A stretch of 64,000 nt of DNA from Pelomonas sp047654805 (GTDB lineage Bacteria > Pseudomonadota > Gammaproteobacteria > Burkholderiales > Burkholderiaceae_C), in assembly GCF_047654805.1 (NCBI RefSeq), contig NZ_JASGIV010000001.1, positions 5,642,001 to 5,706,000 on the forward strand. The letters run 5' to 3'. Both the position numbers and the translations under genes were made by a program. Below are positions 26,953 to 36,036 of the stretch, in pieces (positions within the stretch are counted from its first letter, which is position 1; every line of letters begins with the position of its first letter). A model generated the notes under the pieces. It worked only from the letters and a program-made list of their open reading frames with translations, was not told where the DNA came from and ran no database searches.

Positions 26953-29900
26953 ATGAGGGAGGCCATCACCAGAGCTTGTGCCGCAGTCTTGCTGATCTCG
27001 TCGGCACTTTTGACGGCGGCGCAAGCCGTGGTGCCGCGCTTCGAGTCCATTGGCGATCCCGGCGCGGTGCGGGACAACGTCGTCTCGGCGCTGGCGCTGG
27101 ACGCACGAGGCCTGCTGTGGGCCGGCTCGCCGGAAGGCTTGCTGCGCTTCGACGGCTACGCCTTCCGCCGCTATCCGCTCGCCGGCCCCGATGGTCATCT
27201 GCTGCCTGAGCAGTTCGTGCGTGCCATGCTGCCCGATCCGCGCGGCTGGATGTGGGTCGCGGCGGGCAATAGCGGCCTGGTGCGCATGGACATGGCCACT
27301 GGCCGCTGGGACCGCTGGGCCCGCGACGGCAGGTCTGCCGACGAGGCGGCCCCCGCCGCCAACACCGTGCGCACCTTCGCGCTGGAACGGGATGGCACGC
27401 TGTGGATAGGCGGCAGCGGCGGCCTGGACCGCTTTGACGTCAAGACCCAGCGCTTCACCCACCACCGGGGCCGCGAGGACGGTCTGCCCGACCCGCGTGT
27501 GCAGTCCCTGCTCGTCGACCGCCAGGGCACGCTGTGGATAGGGACCTGGCGCGGCCTGGCGCGCAAGGCGCCGGACGGCCCCATCGAAACGCTGGACGTG
27601 GAGGTCGGCGACCAGCTCGTCACCCTGATCAGCGAGACACTGGACGGGCGCATCATCATCGGCACCGCTCAGGGGCGCTTGCGCGCGCTGTCGCCGCAGG
27701 GGCAGCCGCTTCCCTTCAACCCCGGCGCGCAGCCGGGCGCCACCTCGGGCGCCTGGCCGGTCATGGCCATGGCCCAGCCCGACGCCGACGAGCTGTGGTT
27801 CGGCGATGCGTCGGGCCTGTCGCGGCGGCGCGCGACCGACGGCGCGCTGATCGAGCGTCTGCCCGCAGCCGGCGCGGCGAATTCCGGCTCGGCGCCGCGC
27901 AGCGACGTGCGCGCATTGATGCGCGACCCCGCCGGTACCGTCTGGGCCGGAAGCTATGGCGGTGGCCTGATGCGCCACGTGCCATCGCTGCCGGGCCTGT
28001 CCATGGTGCGCGAAGGACTGGGCGCCGTATCCGGCGGCCTGGACGTGCGCAGCATCTTGCAGCTGGACAACGGCGAGATCTGGCTGGGCACGCTGGCCGG
28101 CGGTATCGAGCGTCGTGACCGCCAGCTCCAGCCGCTGGGCCTGGTTGCGCTGGGCAGTGGCGGCCTGCCGCCGGGACGGGTCAATGCGCTGGGGCAGACG
28201 CGGGACGGCTCGGTCTGGGTCGCCGTCGACACCCAGTTGCTGCGTTTTGACACGCAGGGGCGCTTGAAGGAGACGCTGCGCAGCGGCAACGCCGTGCCGC
28301 GGCGCTTTCACGCCACTGGCGACGGTGCGCTGTGGATCGCCACGCTGGATGGCGTCATGCGCTGGACGCCGTCCAGGCCCGTCATGCGCGCCATCCCGAC
28401 GGCGGGTCTGGTGGGCGGCACCGGCGAGGTCAACGCCTTCGCTGCACTGCCCGATGGCAGCCTGTGGGCCGGCGGCGCGGCGGGGCTGTTCCGCATCGCC
28501 AGGCCCGGCGCGGACGAGCCCGTGGCGGAATGGGTGGAGCCCACGGGACTGACCGGCCAGACCGTGCTGGGCATGGCCGTGGACCTGGCCGGGCGCCTCT
28601 GGGTGGACACCGGCACCGGCCTGCATCGCCTCGTCGAGAGCGACGGCAAGCATGCGCGCTTCGAGGTCATCGGCGCCTCAGACATCGGCGGTGCCTTCGG
28701 CGCCAACCTGCTGTTCGACAAGCAGGGGCGCGTCTGGTCGCAGCGCAACATGTACGACCCGCGCAGCGGCGAGCGTCGCGAACTGGGGGCGGCCGACGGC
28801 GCCGACCTCGGCACCGGGTGGTTCCGCGCCTATGCCCAGCTTGACGATGGCCGCATGCTGTTCGGTGGTGCGCGCGGCCTGCTCGTCATCGACCCGGAAC
28901 GCTTCGCGCCCTGGACCTACAAGCCACCGTTGGTCGTGTCCGAGCTGCGGGTGGACGGCGAGGAGCGCGCGCTGCCAGAGGGCGGCACCGTCGTCCTGGC
29001 GCCCGGCGAGCGCGGTTTCAGTCTGGCCTTCGCGTCGCTGGACTACAGCCAGCCCGGCCGCAACCGCTACCGCTACAGCCTGGAAGGCCTGGATGCCGGC
29101 TGGATCGAGGCTGGTGCGCTGGGGCGTTCGGCGGCCTACACGAATCTGGCGCCGGGCCGCTATGCCTTGCGCGTGCAAGGAAGCAACCGCGACGGCGTCT
29201 GGAGCCCCAGCGAGCTCAGGATCGCCGTCGACGTGCATGCGGCCTGGTGGCAGACGCGCTGGGCGATGGCGGGAGCCATCGCTGCTGCGCTGCTGCTCGT
29301 TGCCGGCATCGTCAACATGCGGACGCGGCTGCTGCTGCGCCACCGTCGTGTGCTGGAGGCTCGTGTGCAGGAGCGCACCGAGGCGCTGGAGGCTGCCTCG
29401 GCTGCGCTGACGGCCAAGTCCGCCGAGCTGGAGGAGGCCAGCCTCACCGACCCGTTGACCGGCCTGCGCAACCGCCGCTTCCTTGACCGCCAGATGCCCG
29501 CCGACGTGGCGCTGGCAGTGCGTCACTACGAACCACCCGCCGCTGTTGGCGAGGACTGCGAGCAGGACCTGCTGTTCTTCCTGATCGACATCGACCATTT
29601 CAAGCGCATCAATGATGCCCATGGCCACATGGCCGGTGATGCTGTGCTGATGCAGATGCGCGGCCGGCTGGAGCAGGTCTTCCGAGCCACCGACTACCTG
29701 GTGCGCTGGGGCGGCGAGGAGTTTCTCATCGTCGCGCGCGGCACACCGCGTCGCCGGGCCGCCGAGCTGGCCGAACGCGCGCGCCAGGCCGTGTCGGCCC
29801 AGCCCTTCGAGCTGGCCGGTGGCCTGCGCGTGGCGCTGACCTGCTCCGTCGGCTTCTCGGCCTTCCCGCTTTGCCCCGCCCTGCCGCGTGCCCTCGACTG

Positions 29901-30078
29901 GCATGCCGCCATCGACCTGGCCGATGCGGCGCTGTACGAGGCCAAGGACACCGGTCGCAATGCCTGGGTCGGCCTGCTCGACGCGCGTGCTTTCGGAGAG
30001 AGCGAGTTGCGTCAGGACATCCGCCGCCCGCTCGAGGCCTGGTCGGCCAGCGGCCGGCTGACCCTGCTGCGGTCCTAA
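26953..30078 (+). CDS. two-component-propeller / Y_Y_Y / GGDEF diguanylate cyclase (second paralogue)
   Basis: 1,041 residues from the ATG at 26953, chosen by matching the paralogue at 19,894: both begin ATGAGG, share a GCTGAGAATGC word just upstream, and give a signal peptide. Domain order is identical: periplasmic propeller blades, Y_Y_Y domain, membrane helix (about 770-790), coiled coil, GGDEF. The active site GGEEF is at 920-924, with I-site RATD just before it. Long stretches of the GGDEF and Y_Y_Y parts are nearly the same in the two proteins, while propeller blades differ more, suggesting similar output but different ligands. It is divergent from the response-regulator/kinase operon. 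Confidence 0.92.
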   Translation: MREAITRACAAVLLISSALLTAAQAVVPRFESIGDPGAVRDNVVSALALDARGLLWAGSPEGLLRFDGYAFRRYPLAGPDGHLLPEQFVRAMLPDPRGWMWVAAGNSGLVRMDMATGRWDRWARDGRSADEAAPAANTVRTFALERDGTLWIGGSGGLDRFDVKTQRFTHHRGREDGLPDPRVQSLLVDRQGTLWIGTWRGLARKAPDGPIETLDVEVGDQLVTLISETLDGRIIIGTAQGRLRALSPQGQPLPFNPGAQPGATSGAWPVMAMAQPDADELWFGDASGLSRRRATDGALIERLPAAGAANSGSAPRSDVRALMRDPAGTVWAGSYGGGLMRHVPSLPGLSMVREGLGAVSGGLDVRSILQLDNGEIWLGTLAGGIERRDRQLQPLGLVALGSGGLPPGRVNALGQTRDGSVWVAVDTQLLRFDTQGRLKETLRSGNAVPRRFHATGDGALWIATLDGVMRWTPSRPVMRAIPTAGLVGGTGEVNAFAALPDGSLWAGGAAGLFRIARPGADEPVAEWVEPTGLTGQTVLGMAVDLAGRLWVDTGTGLHRLVESDGKHARFEVIGASDIGGAFGANLLFDKQGRVWSQRNMYDPRSGERRELGAADGADLGTGWFRAYAQLDDGRMLFGGARGLLVIDPERFAPWTYKPPLVVSELRVDGEERALPEGGTVVLAPGERGFSLAFASLDYSQPGRNRYRYSLEGLDAGWIEAGALGRSAAYTNLAPGRYALRVQGSNRDGVWSPSELRIAVDVHAAWWQTRWAMAGAIAAALLLVAGIVNMRTRLLLRHRRVLEARVQERTEALEAASAALTAKSAELEEASLTDPLTGLRNRRFLDRQMPADVALAVRHYEPPAAVGEDCEQDLLFFLIDIDHFKRINDAHGHMAGDAVLMQMRGRLEQVFRATDYLVRWGGEEFLIVARGTPRRRAAELAERARQAVSAQPFELAGGLRVALTCSVGFSAFPLCPALPRALDWHAAIDLADAALYEAKDTGRNAWVGLLDARAFGESELRQDIRRPLEAWSASGRLTLLRS

Positions 30079-30116
30079 CGCGGCAGGTCGCCGCACATCA
30101 ACGTCACGGGATTGGC

Positions 30117-30683
30117 ATGAGAGCGTCTTCATCCACCGGATTCCTGCTCGCCGTCGCGGGCGGGTTATGCCTGTCCGTATCGGCGGGGGCCGCCGAGACT
30201 GCGGACTGCGGGGCGAAGTACAAGGAGGTCGCACCTGATGCGATCAAGCTGCCCTACCGGGAGTTCGACCAGTCGGAGGCGGGCTGGCGCAAGCTGGGCA
30301 ATTGCTTCGCGGAGGCGTCGGTGCTGCTGGGCCGCTACGTCAGGAAGCAGGAATCGGAGCTGCGCGGCGTGCGCTGGCATCTTGCCCAGACCCTCGCGAT
30401 GTCGGGGGACAACGAGCGTGCTGCCGAGGAGGCACTCAAGTCTTTGAACCCCGATGAGGCCAGGCAGCATCCGAGTTTCAGTTGGAACACCTACGCGCTG
30501 GCCACCGTGGCCTTCCTGCGCAAGGACAGGGCTGCTTTCGATGCCCAGTACGAGGCGCACCGGGCCGCGACCGCGAAGCATCCAGAGAACCAGATCAACC
30601 TGGACGTTCTCACGGGGCTGGCGCGGTGCTTCGACAAACCCTACGAGGAGGCCTACGGCAGTTGCCGCAACGCACGCCCCTGA
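30117..30683 (+). CDS. exported hypothetical protein
   Basis: 188 residues from the ATG at 30117, selected because it gives a typical signal peptide ending near SAGAAE. The mature protein starts with a cysteine-containing segment (TADCGAKYKEV), and the middle (about 60-150) is alpha-helical with TPR-like spacing (LRGVRWHLAQTLAMSGDNERAAEEAL). Two further cysteines near the C-terminus may form a disulfide. It is about 40 bases after the second diguanylate cyclase on the same strand and may be cotranscribed. The family was not recognised. Confidence 0.7.
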   Translation: MRASSSTGFLLAVAGGLCLSVSAGAAETADCGAKYKEVAPDAIKLPYREFDQSEAGWRKLGNCFAEASVLLGRYVRKQESELRGVRWHLAQTLAMSGDNERAAEEALKSLNPDEARQHPSFSWNTYALATVAFLRKDRAAFDAQYEAHRAATAKHPENQINLDVLTGLARCFDKPYEEAYGSCRNARP

Positions 30684-30698
30684 GCCTCGGGGCAGCGA

Positions 30699-32207
30699 TC
30701 AGTACAGCCGTATCGCCGTATCGAAGTGCCAGGTGCGGCGGATCTCGATGACGTCGTACTCGCGCGCCAGCGCCGGTGGGAAGGGCGGGTAGTTGGCCTG
30801 GCTTTCGATGATGCGGCGGACGGCGTCGTCGATGGCCGTTACGCCGCTGGAGCGGAAGAAGCTGACCGATTCCACCGTGCCGTCGCTGCGCAGGGCCACC
30901 GTCACCAGCGGGTCGGTGTGGGGCTGCTTGACGATCTCGCGCACCAGCTCGAACGTGGGGTTGAGCTGGATCTTGCGCGCCCACGCTTCGGCGTAGAGCA
31001 CCATCTCGGCGTTCGCGTCGGCGCGGCCGAACAGGCGGCCGCGGCGGGCGCTGCTCCAGGACGACGGCAGGTTGGACTGTGCCTGGCGCGCCGCGTCGCG
31101 TTTGGCGGCCTCCTCGTTGAGCTGCTGGCCAATGGCGCGCAGCCTGGCCTCGCGCAGCTCTTCGGCGGCCTTGGCAGCGGCCAGCCTGGCGGCTTCTGCG
31201 CGGGCGACCTCCAGGCGCGCCGCTTCCTGGCGTCCAGCTTCCTGCCGTGCAGCCTCCTGCCTCGCTGCTTCCTGGCGGGCGACCTCCTGGCGGGCGGCTT
31301 CGACGCGCGCCGCATCTTGTCGTGCGGCTTGCTGGCGGGCAGCCTCCTGCTGAGTCGCGACGCGACGTGCGGCCTCCTGGGCTTGCTCCTCCAGGCGCGC
31401 CGCCTCGACGCGTGCCGCCTCCTGCCTTGCTGCGGCCTGCCGCAGGACCTCCTGGCGTTCGGCATCCAGCCGCGCGGCTTCTGCCCGCGCCGCTTCCAGG
31501 CGTGCCGTTTCTTTGCGGGCCGCCTCCTGCCTTGCGGCTTCCAGGCGTGCTGCCTCCTGGCGTTCCGCCTCGGCCTGGGCCGCGGCCAGACGCTCGGTTT
31601 GTTGCTGGGCCTGTTGCTGCGCCTCGCGCCTGGCGCGTTCGAGCTGGGCCAATTCGGTGGCGCGCTCGCGGGTCTCGCGCTCCAGGGCCGCCCGCATGGC
31701 GTCACCGGCCTCGCTCAGTCGCGTCACTTCGGTCGACGGGCCGGAGGCCGCCGCGAACGCCGCAATAACGGGCGTGGAAGCCGGCGGCGCGGGTGGCACG
31801 CTCCAGGTTGTCTCGAGGGGCTTGTCGATGGCAATGACTGCGGGGGCCGCCAGCACGGCGGTGGGCGCGTCGCCAGTGCCTTCCGCGGCCTGTGCATGCG
31901 GCATCGGTGTGGCTTGCACGGTCGATTCTTCAGCCGGCAGTGCCTGCGCCGGCGTGGGCTCGGCAGGGGGCGTCGCGAGCACGACGCGCAGATCCGGCAC
32001 TTCGGCCCGCCTGGCCTGCCAGGGCAGCGCAAGGCCGGGAAGGCCCAGGCCTTCGCCGCCGAAGGTCAGGCTCAGCAGCAGCGCATGCACGAGCAGGGAG
32101 ACAAGCAACGCGGGCAACGGGCCGCGGCGCCGGCCTCGCGGCCATGATGGGGCCGGGCGCGTGGCGGGTGTCGGCGTGAGGCGAGTGCCGGTGGACCAGC
32201 GGCTCAA
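30699..32207 (-). CDS. TolA/TonB-like envelope protein with long pentapeptide-repeat helix
   Basis: 502 residues. A single N-terminal membrane helix (about 31-50), a Pro/Ala-rich spacer, an extended Ala/Arg/Glu/Gln helix (about 175-350) and a C-terminal TonB-type domain (about 405-502, with the VALRSDGTVESVSFFRSSG and FPPAL features). The layout matches TolA: inner-membrane anchor, periplasm-spanning helix and a domain contacting outer-membrane partners. It is not in a tolQRA-pal cluster, so it may serve a separate energised or structural role. Residues 218-342 are 25 tandem five-residue units. Identification as TolA itself is uncertain. Confidence 0.8.
   Translation of the reverse strand: MSRWSTGTRLTPTPATRPAPSWPRGRRRGPLPALLVSLLVHALLLSLTFGGEGLGLPGLALPWQARRAEVPDLRVVLATPPAEPTPAQALPAEESTVQATPMPHAQAAEGTGDAPTAVLAAPAVIAIDKPLETTWSVPPAPPASTPVIAAFAAASGPSTEVTRLSEAGDAMRAALERETRERATELAQLERARREAQQQAQQQTERLAAAQAEAERQEAARLEAARQEAARKETARLEAARAEAARLDAERQEVLRQAAARQEAARVEAARLEEQAQEAARRVATQQEAARQQAARQDAARVEAARQEVARQEAARQEAARQEAGRQEAARLEVARAEAARLAAAKAAEELREARLRAIGQQLNEEAAKRDAARQAQSNLPSSWSSARRGRLFGRADANAEMVLYAEAWARKIQLNPTFELVREIVKQPHTDPLVTVALRSDGTVESVSFFRSSGVTAIDDAVRRIIESQANYPPFPPALAREYDVIEIRRTWHFDTAIRLY
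31182..31556 (-). repeat. 25 tandem 15-bp units encoding EAARx pentapeptides
   Basis: This part of the TolA-like gene encodes an unbroken series of 25 five-residue units of consensus Glu-Ala-Ala-Arg-(Gln/Leu/Val/Ala). Only a few units deviate (for example EEQAQ and VATQQ). At DNA level the units are 15 bp with visible but imperfect identity, so expansion or contraction by slippage is plausible. It lies inside an open coding frame and is not a CRISPR array. Confidence 0.9.
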
Positions 32208-32384
32208 GCCGGCCCCGCCGTTGCCGCGCGGTGGTCGTGACGCGCATACCGGCCCCGGCAGGGTCGGCTCGGCTGGACGAGTCTGGTGAACCGCATGCGC
32301 CCATTGTCGTCAGACGCGCGGCCGGTCAAGTACCGGGTTGCCATCAGGTTGCTCACGATCCGGAGATGCGGGGGCCGTGCGGTC

Positions 32385-33317
32385 CTAGATCGGGGTGGGC
32401 AGAGGTGCGTCTCGCTGCCAGGCGTCCACGTTGGCGATGAAGTTGTCCACCGTCGCGCGTATGGCCTGCGGCGACCAGCCGGCCACGTGGGGTGTGAGGA
32501 TGACGTTGTCCAGGCCCAGCAGCTCCTGTGGTGGCCTGGGCTCGCTTTCGTAGACATCCAGCGCCGCGCCGGCGATGTGTCCAGCTCGAAGCGCCGCAGC
32601 CAGGGCAGCGGTGTCAACGCAGCTTCCACGAGCGATGTTCACCACATGGCCGCCGGGCCCCAGGCCGGCCAGAACCTCGGCGTCGACAATGTGCTTGGTG
32701 GCTGCACCCCCGGGCGTGGCCACGACGAGATCGTCGGCCCAGCTGGCGAGCGCCGCGACGCTGTCGAAGTAGGCGGCGCCGCCTGCGGCCTCGCTGGGAC
32801 GGCGGTTGTGATAGCCGATGACCATGCCGAAGGCCGTCGCGCGTGCAGCGATCTTGCGGCCTATGGTGCCAAGTCCGATGATGCCCAGGCGCCGCCCCGT
32901 GAACTGCGGGAACAGCGGCAGCGCATCGCGCCAGACGCCCGCTCGCAGCGCGGCGCCCTGCAGCGGCAGGGCACGCACGCAGGCCAGCAGCAGGGCGAGC
33001 GCGTGGTCGGCCACGCAATCGTCATTGGTGCCGGCGCCGTTGCAGGTGAGGATGCCGCGTGCCCTGGCGGCCGCCACGTCGAGGTTCTCGTAGCCGGCGC
33101 CCTGGGCCGCCAGCAATTTCAGATTCGGGCAGGCGGCGATCTCTGCAGCTGTGAAGCCGGTGGCGCCATTGGTCAGCACCAGCTCGATGTCCGGGCCGTG
33201 GGCCGCGATGGCCGCGGCTCGTGCGGCAGGAGTGGGGGCGTCGATGACGCGGAAGCGGTTCAACAGCAGGGCCTTGTGTTCGTCGACGATGGCGACGAGC
33301 AGCAGCAGGGTGTTCAT
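32385..33317 (-). CDS. D-isomer-specific 2-hydroxyacid dehydrogenase
   Basis: 310 residues; cytoplasmic NAD(P)-dependent reductase of 2-keto acids. The nucleotide-binding loop is GLGTIG (148-153). The catalytic Arg lies in VVNIARGS, the Glu in DVYESEP and the His in LTPHVAGW, so the active site is complete. The sequence resembles glyoxylate/hydroxypyruvate reductases more than D-lactate dehydrogenases, but substrate is inferred. The start at 33317 gives a normal N-terminal strand; a longer reading frame upstream is the shadow of the divergent YdeI gene. Confidence 0.9.
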   Translation of the reverse strand: MNTLLLLVAIVDEHKALLLNRFRVIDAPTPAARAAAIAAHGPDIELVLTNGATGFTAAEIAACPNLKLLAAQGAGYENLDVAAARARGILTCNGAGTNDDCVADHALALLLACVRALPLQGAALRAGVWRDALPLFPQFTGRRLGIIGLGTIGRKIAARATAFGMVIGYHNRRPSEAAGGAAYFDSVAALASWADDLVVATPGGAATKHIVDAEVLAGLGPGGHVVNIARGSCVDTAALAAALRAGHIAGAALDVYESEPRPPQELLGLDNVILTPHVAGWSPQAIRATVDNFIANVDAWQRDAPLPTPI

Positions 33318-33350
33318 GGGTGGGGCGCAGGCAATCAGAATGTGCCCATC

Positions 33351-33914
33351 ATGGCCGAACCGCAATACTTCGCCTCGCCTGAGGATTTCCGTACTTGGCT
33401 GGCCCGGCATGCCAGCACGGCCACCGAGCTGGTGGTGGGCTTCCACAAGGTGGGTTCGGGCGTGCCGAGCATGACCTGGCCGCAGTCGGTGGACGAGGCG
33501 CTGTGCGTGGGCTGGATAGACGGCGTGCGCAAGCGGGTGGACGAACTGCGATACCAGATCCGCTTCACGCCGCGCCGCCACACGTCGATCTGGAGCCGCA
33601 TCAACATCGACCGCGTGGCCCAACTGACGGCTGAAGGGCGCATGCAGCCGGCAGGACTGGCGGCCTTCGAGAAGCGCACCGACCGACGCAGCATCGTCTA
33701 CTCCTACGAGCACGAGGGTGAGGTGGCACTGCCGCCCGAACTGGAGAAGCGGTTCAAGCGCCAGCGCAAGGCCTGGGCCTGGTTCCAGGCGCAGCCGCCG
33801 GGCTGGCGGCGCCAGATGCTGCGCCGGGTGCTGAGCGCCAAGCAGGAGGCGACGCGGGACCGCCGGCTGGAGCTTCTGATGGCAGCCGCGGCCGAGGGCC
33901 GGCGCCTGCCTTGA
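33351..33914 (+). CDS. YdeI/OmpD-associated family protein
   Basis: 187 residues, no export signal. It begins with YFASPEDFRTWLARH, then TELVVGFHKVGSG, SVDEALCVGWIDG and IRFTPRRHTSIWS, the usual signatures of this family, ending with the Ala/Arg-rich helical region. The function of the family is poorly defined. The ATG at 33351 starts exactly at this conserved region; the open frame extends far upstream only as a shadow of the dehydrogenase. It is divergent from the dehydrogenase gene with 33 bp between. Confidence 0.9.
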   Translation: MAEPQYFASPEDFRTWLARHASTATELVVGFHKVGSGVPSMTWPQSVDEALCVGWIDGVRKRVDELRYQIRFTPRRHTSIWSRINIDRVAQLTAEGRMQPAGLAAFEKRTDRRSIVYSYEHEGEVALPPELEKRFKRQRKAWAWFQAQPPGWRRQMLRRVLSAKQEATRDRRLELLMAAAAEGRRLP

Positions 33915-33975
33915 CGAATGGCCGGCCAGGCGGCGCCGCACCACAATCGCGCACCTTCCAATCTCCCCGAAAGCC

Positions 33976-36021
33976 ATGAAACGACTGCTGCTCCCCGCCG
34001 TGCTGGCGGCGACCCTGGCGCACGCCGCCAGCGAGACACCGCTGGAGGCACTGCCCTATACGCCCAGCCTGGACGTGGCGGCCATGGACCGCAGTGTCGA
34101 TCCCTGCGATGACCTGTACCGCTTCGCCTGCGGGGCCTGGAGCAAGAGCAACCCCATCCCGGCAGACCAGTCGCGCTGGTCGGTCTATGCCAAGATGGCC
34201 AACGAGAACCAGCGCTACTTGTGGGGCGTGCTCACCAAGCTCGGCGAGCCCGGCACGGAGCGCACCGCGGCCCAGGCCCAACTGGGCGACTACTTTGCCG
34301 CCTGTATGGATGAGCGTGCTGTGGAGGCCACTGGCCTCAAGGGACTGCAGCCGCAGCTGGATCGCATCGTTGCGCTGAAGGACAGGCGCGACCTGCCCGC
34401 CCTGTTGGCCGAGCTGCAACTCGTGGCCGGCAACGACCGTCTCTTCTTCGGCTTCAGCTCGGGTCAGGACTTCGCCGACGCGACGCGCCAGATCGCTTTC
34501 GCCTCGGCCGGCGGCCTGGGCCTGCCCGATCGCGACTACTACCTAAAGCGCGACGACAAGACCATCAAGATCCGCGCCGCCTACGAGGCTCACGTGGCCC
34601 GGGTCTTCGAGCTGCTTGGCGAGACGCCTGCCGCCGCCAGGGCCGCCGCGCGCAGCGTGCTGGCGACCGAGACGGTACTGGCCAGGGCCTCGCTCAGCAA
34701 GGTCGACAAGCGCGACCCCTACAAGACCTTCCACGTCGTCGATGCCCGCGGCCTGCAGGCCCTGATGCCCGGCTTTGACTGGGCGGCCTATCAGGTGGCG
34801 CTGGGCACCCCGCCTGGACAGGCGCGCTACAACGTCACAGAACCGGTCTTCTTCAGGGCGTTGGGCGCGCGGCTGCGCTCCATGGACCTGGCCGGTGTGA
34901 AGACCTATCTGCGCTGGCAACTGGCCAGCAGCCTGGCGCCGGCGCTGGATTCGCGGCTGGTACAGGCCAACTTTGACTTCTACGGCCAGACCCTGCACGG
35001 CACGCCGCAGCTGAAGGCGCGCTGGAAGCGCTGCGTGCAGCTCGTGGACCTGCAGCTGGGCGAGGCGCTGGGCCAGGAGTTCGTCGCGCGAAACTTCACG
35101 CCCGACCTGAAGGCCGCCACGGTGCAGATGACGGACGAGATCGAGGCCGCCATGGCGCGCAGCATAGACAGCCTGACGTGGATGAGCGACGAGACCAAGT
35201 CCCGCGCCCATGCAAAGCTCAAGGCCATCGTCAACAAGGTGGGCTACCCCGAGCGCTGGCGCGACTACTCAGCGCTTGCGGTCGAGCGAGGTGACTTCCT
35301 CGGCAACGTGATGCGGGGCAATGCCTACGAGGCTAAGCGTCGTCTGGCCAAGATCGGGCAGCCGCTGGATCGCGGTGAATGGGGCATGACGCCGCAGACG
35401 GTGAACGCCTACTACGACGCGCAGATGAATGACATCAACTTTCCCGCCGGCGTGCTGCAGGCGCCGCTGTACGACCCGCGCCTGGACGAGGCGCCCAACT
35501 ACGGCAACACCGGCGGCACCATCGGTCACGAGCTGACGCACGGCTTTGACGACGAAGGCCGCCAGTTCGATGCTCAGGGCAACCTGAAGAACTGGTGGAC
35601 CAAGAAGGACGGCCAGGCCTTCGAGCAGCGTGCCGCCTGCGTGGCCGATCAGTACGCCGGCTACACGGTCGTCGATGACATCAAGATCAACTCCAAGCTG
35701 ACGCTGGGCGAGGACCTCGCCGACCTTGGCGGCCTGGTCCTCGCGTGGGAGGCCTGGAAGGTGCACATGACTGGCAAGACGCTGGAGAACCGCGATGGCA
35801 TGACGCCCGAGCAGCGCTTCTTCGTCGGCTTCGCGCAGTGGGACTGCGCCGACGCCCGCCCTGAGGCCTTGCGAGTGCAAGCCAAGGTGGACCCGCACTC
35901 CCCGGCCAGGTGGCGCATCAACGGCGTGGTCGTCAACATGCCGGAGTTCGAGCAGGCCTTTGCGTGCAAGCCGGGCGCACGGCTTGTCAAGCCGGCCGGT
36001 CAGCATTGCAAGGTCTGGTGA
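33976..36021 (+). CDS. M13-family zinc metallopeptidase (neprilysin/PepO-like)
   Basis: 681 residues with a signal peptide (about 1-18), so secreted to the periplasm. The N-terminal M13 domain begins with SVDPCDDLYRFACGAW. The catalytic domain has HELTH (His518, Glu519, His522) and the third ligand Glu579 in EDLADLGG. The sequence ends with CKVW, a conserved feature of the family. All catalytic residues are intact. Bacterial members cleave oligopeptides; the physiological substrate here is unknown. It appears monocistronic and is convergent with the following exported-protein operon. Confidence 0.94.
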   Translation: MKRLLLPAVLAATLAHAASETPLEALPYTPSLDVAAMDRSVDPCDDLYRFACGAWSKSNPIPADQSRWSVYAKMANENQRYLWGVLTKLGEPGTERTAAQAQLGDYFAACMDERAVEATGLKGLQPQLDRIVALKDRRDLPALLAELQLVAGNDRLFFGFSSGQDFADATRQIAFASAGGLGLPDRDYYLKRDDKTIKIRAAYEAHVARVFELLGETPAAARAAARSVLATETVLARASLSKVDKRDPYKTFHVVDARGLQALMPGFDWAAYQVALGTPPGQARYNVTEPVFFRALGARLRSMDLAGVKTYLRWQLASSLAPALDSRLVQANFDFYGQTLHGTPQLKARWKRCVQLVDLQLGEALGQEFVARNFTPDLKAATVQMTDEIEAAMARSIDSLTWMSDETKSRAHAKLKAIVNKVGYPERWRDYSALAVERGDFLGNVMRGNAYEAKRRLAKIGQPLDRGEWGMTPQTVNAYYDAQMNDINFPAGVLQAPLYDPRLDEAPNYGNTGGTIGHELTHGFDDEGRQFDAQGNLKNWWTKKDGQAFEQRAACVADQYAGYTVVDDIKINSKLTLGEDLADLGGLVLAWEAWKVHMTGKTLENRDGMTPEQRFFVGFAQWDCADARPEALRVQAKVDPHSPARWRINGVVVNMPEFEQAFACKPGARLVKPAGQHCKVW

Positions 36022-36036
36022 GGCTGGGCGCCGCCT

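Noticed and set aside
31182..31556. Repeat cluster resembling a CRISPR array
   Set aside because: Units are contiguous 15-bp coding repeats without spacers, in frame in a TolA-like gene.
32286..33350. N-terminal extension of the YdeI-like gene to 542 residues
   Set aside because: The extension is antisense to an intact dehydrogenase; family similarity starts at 33351.
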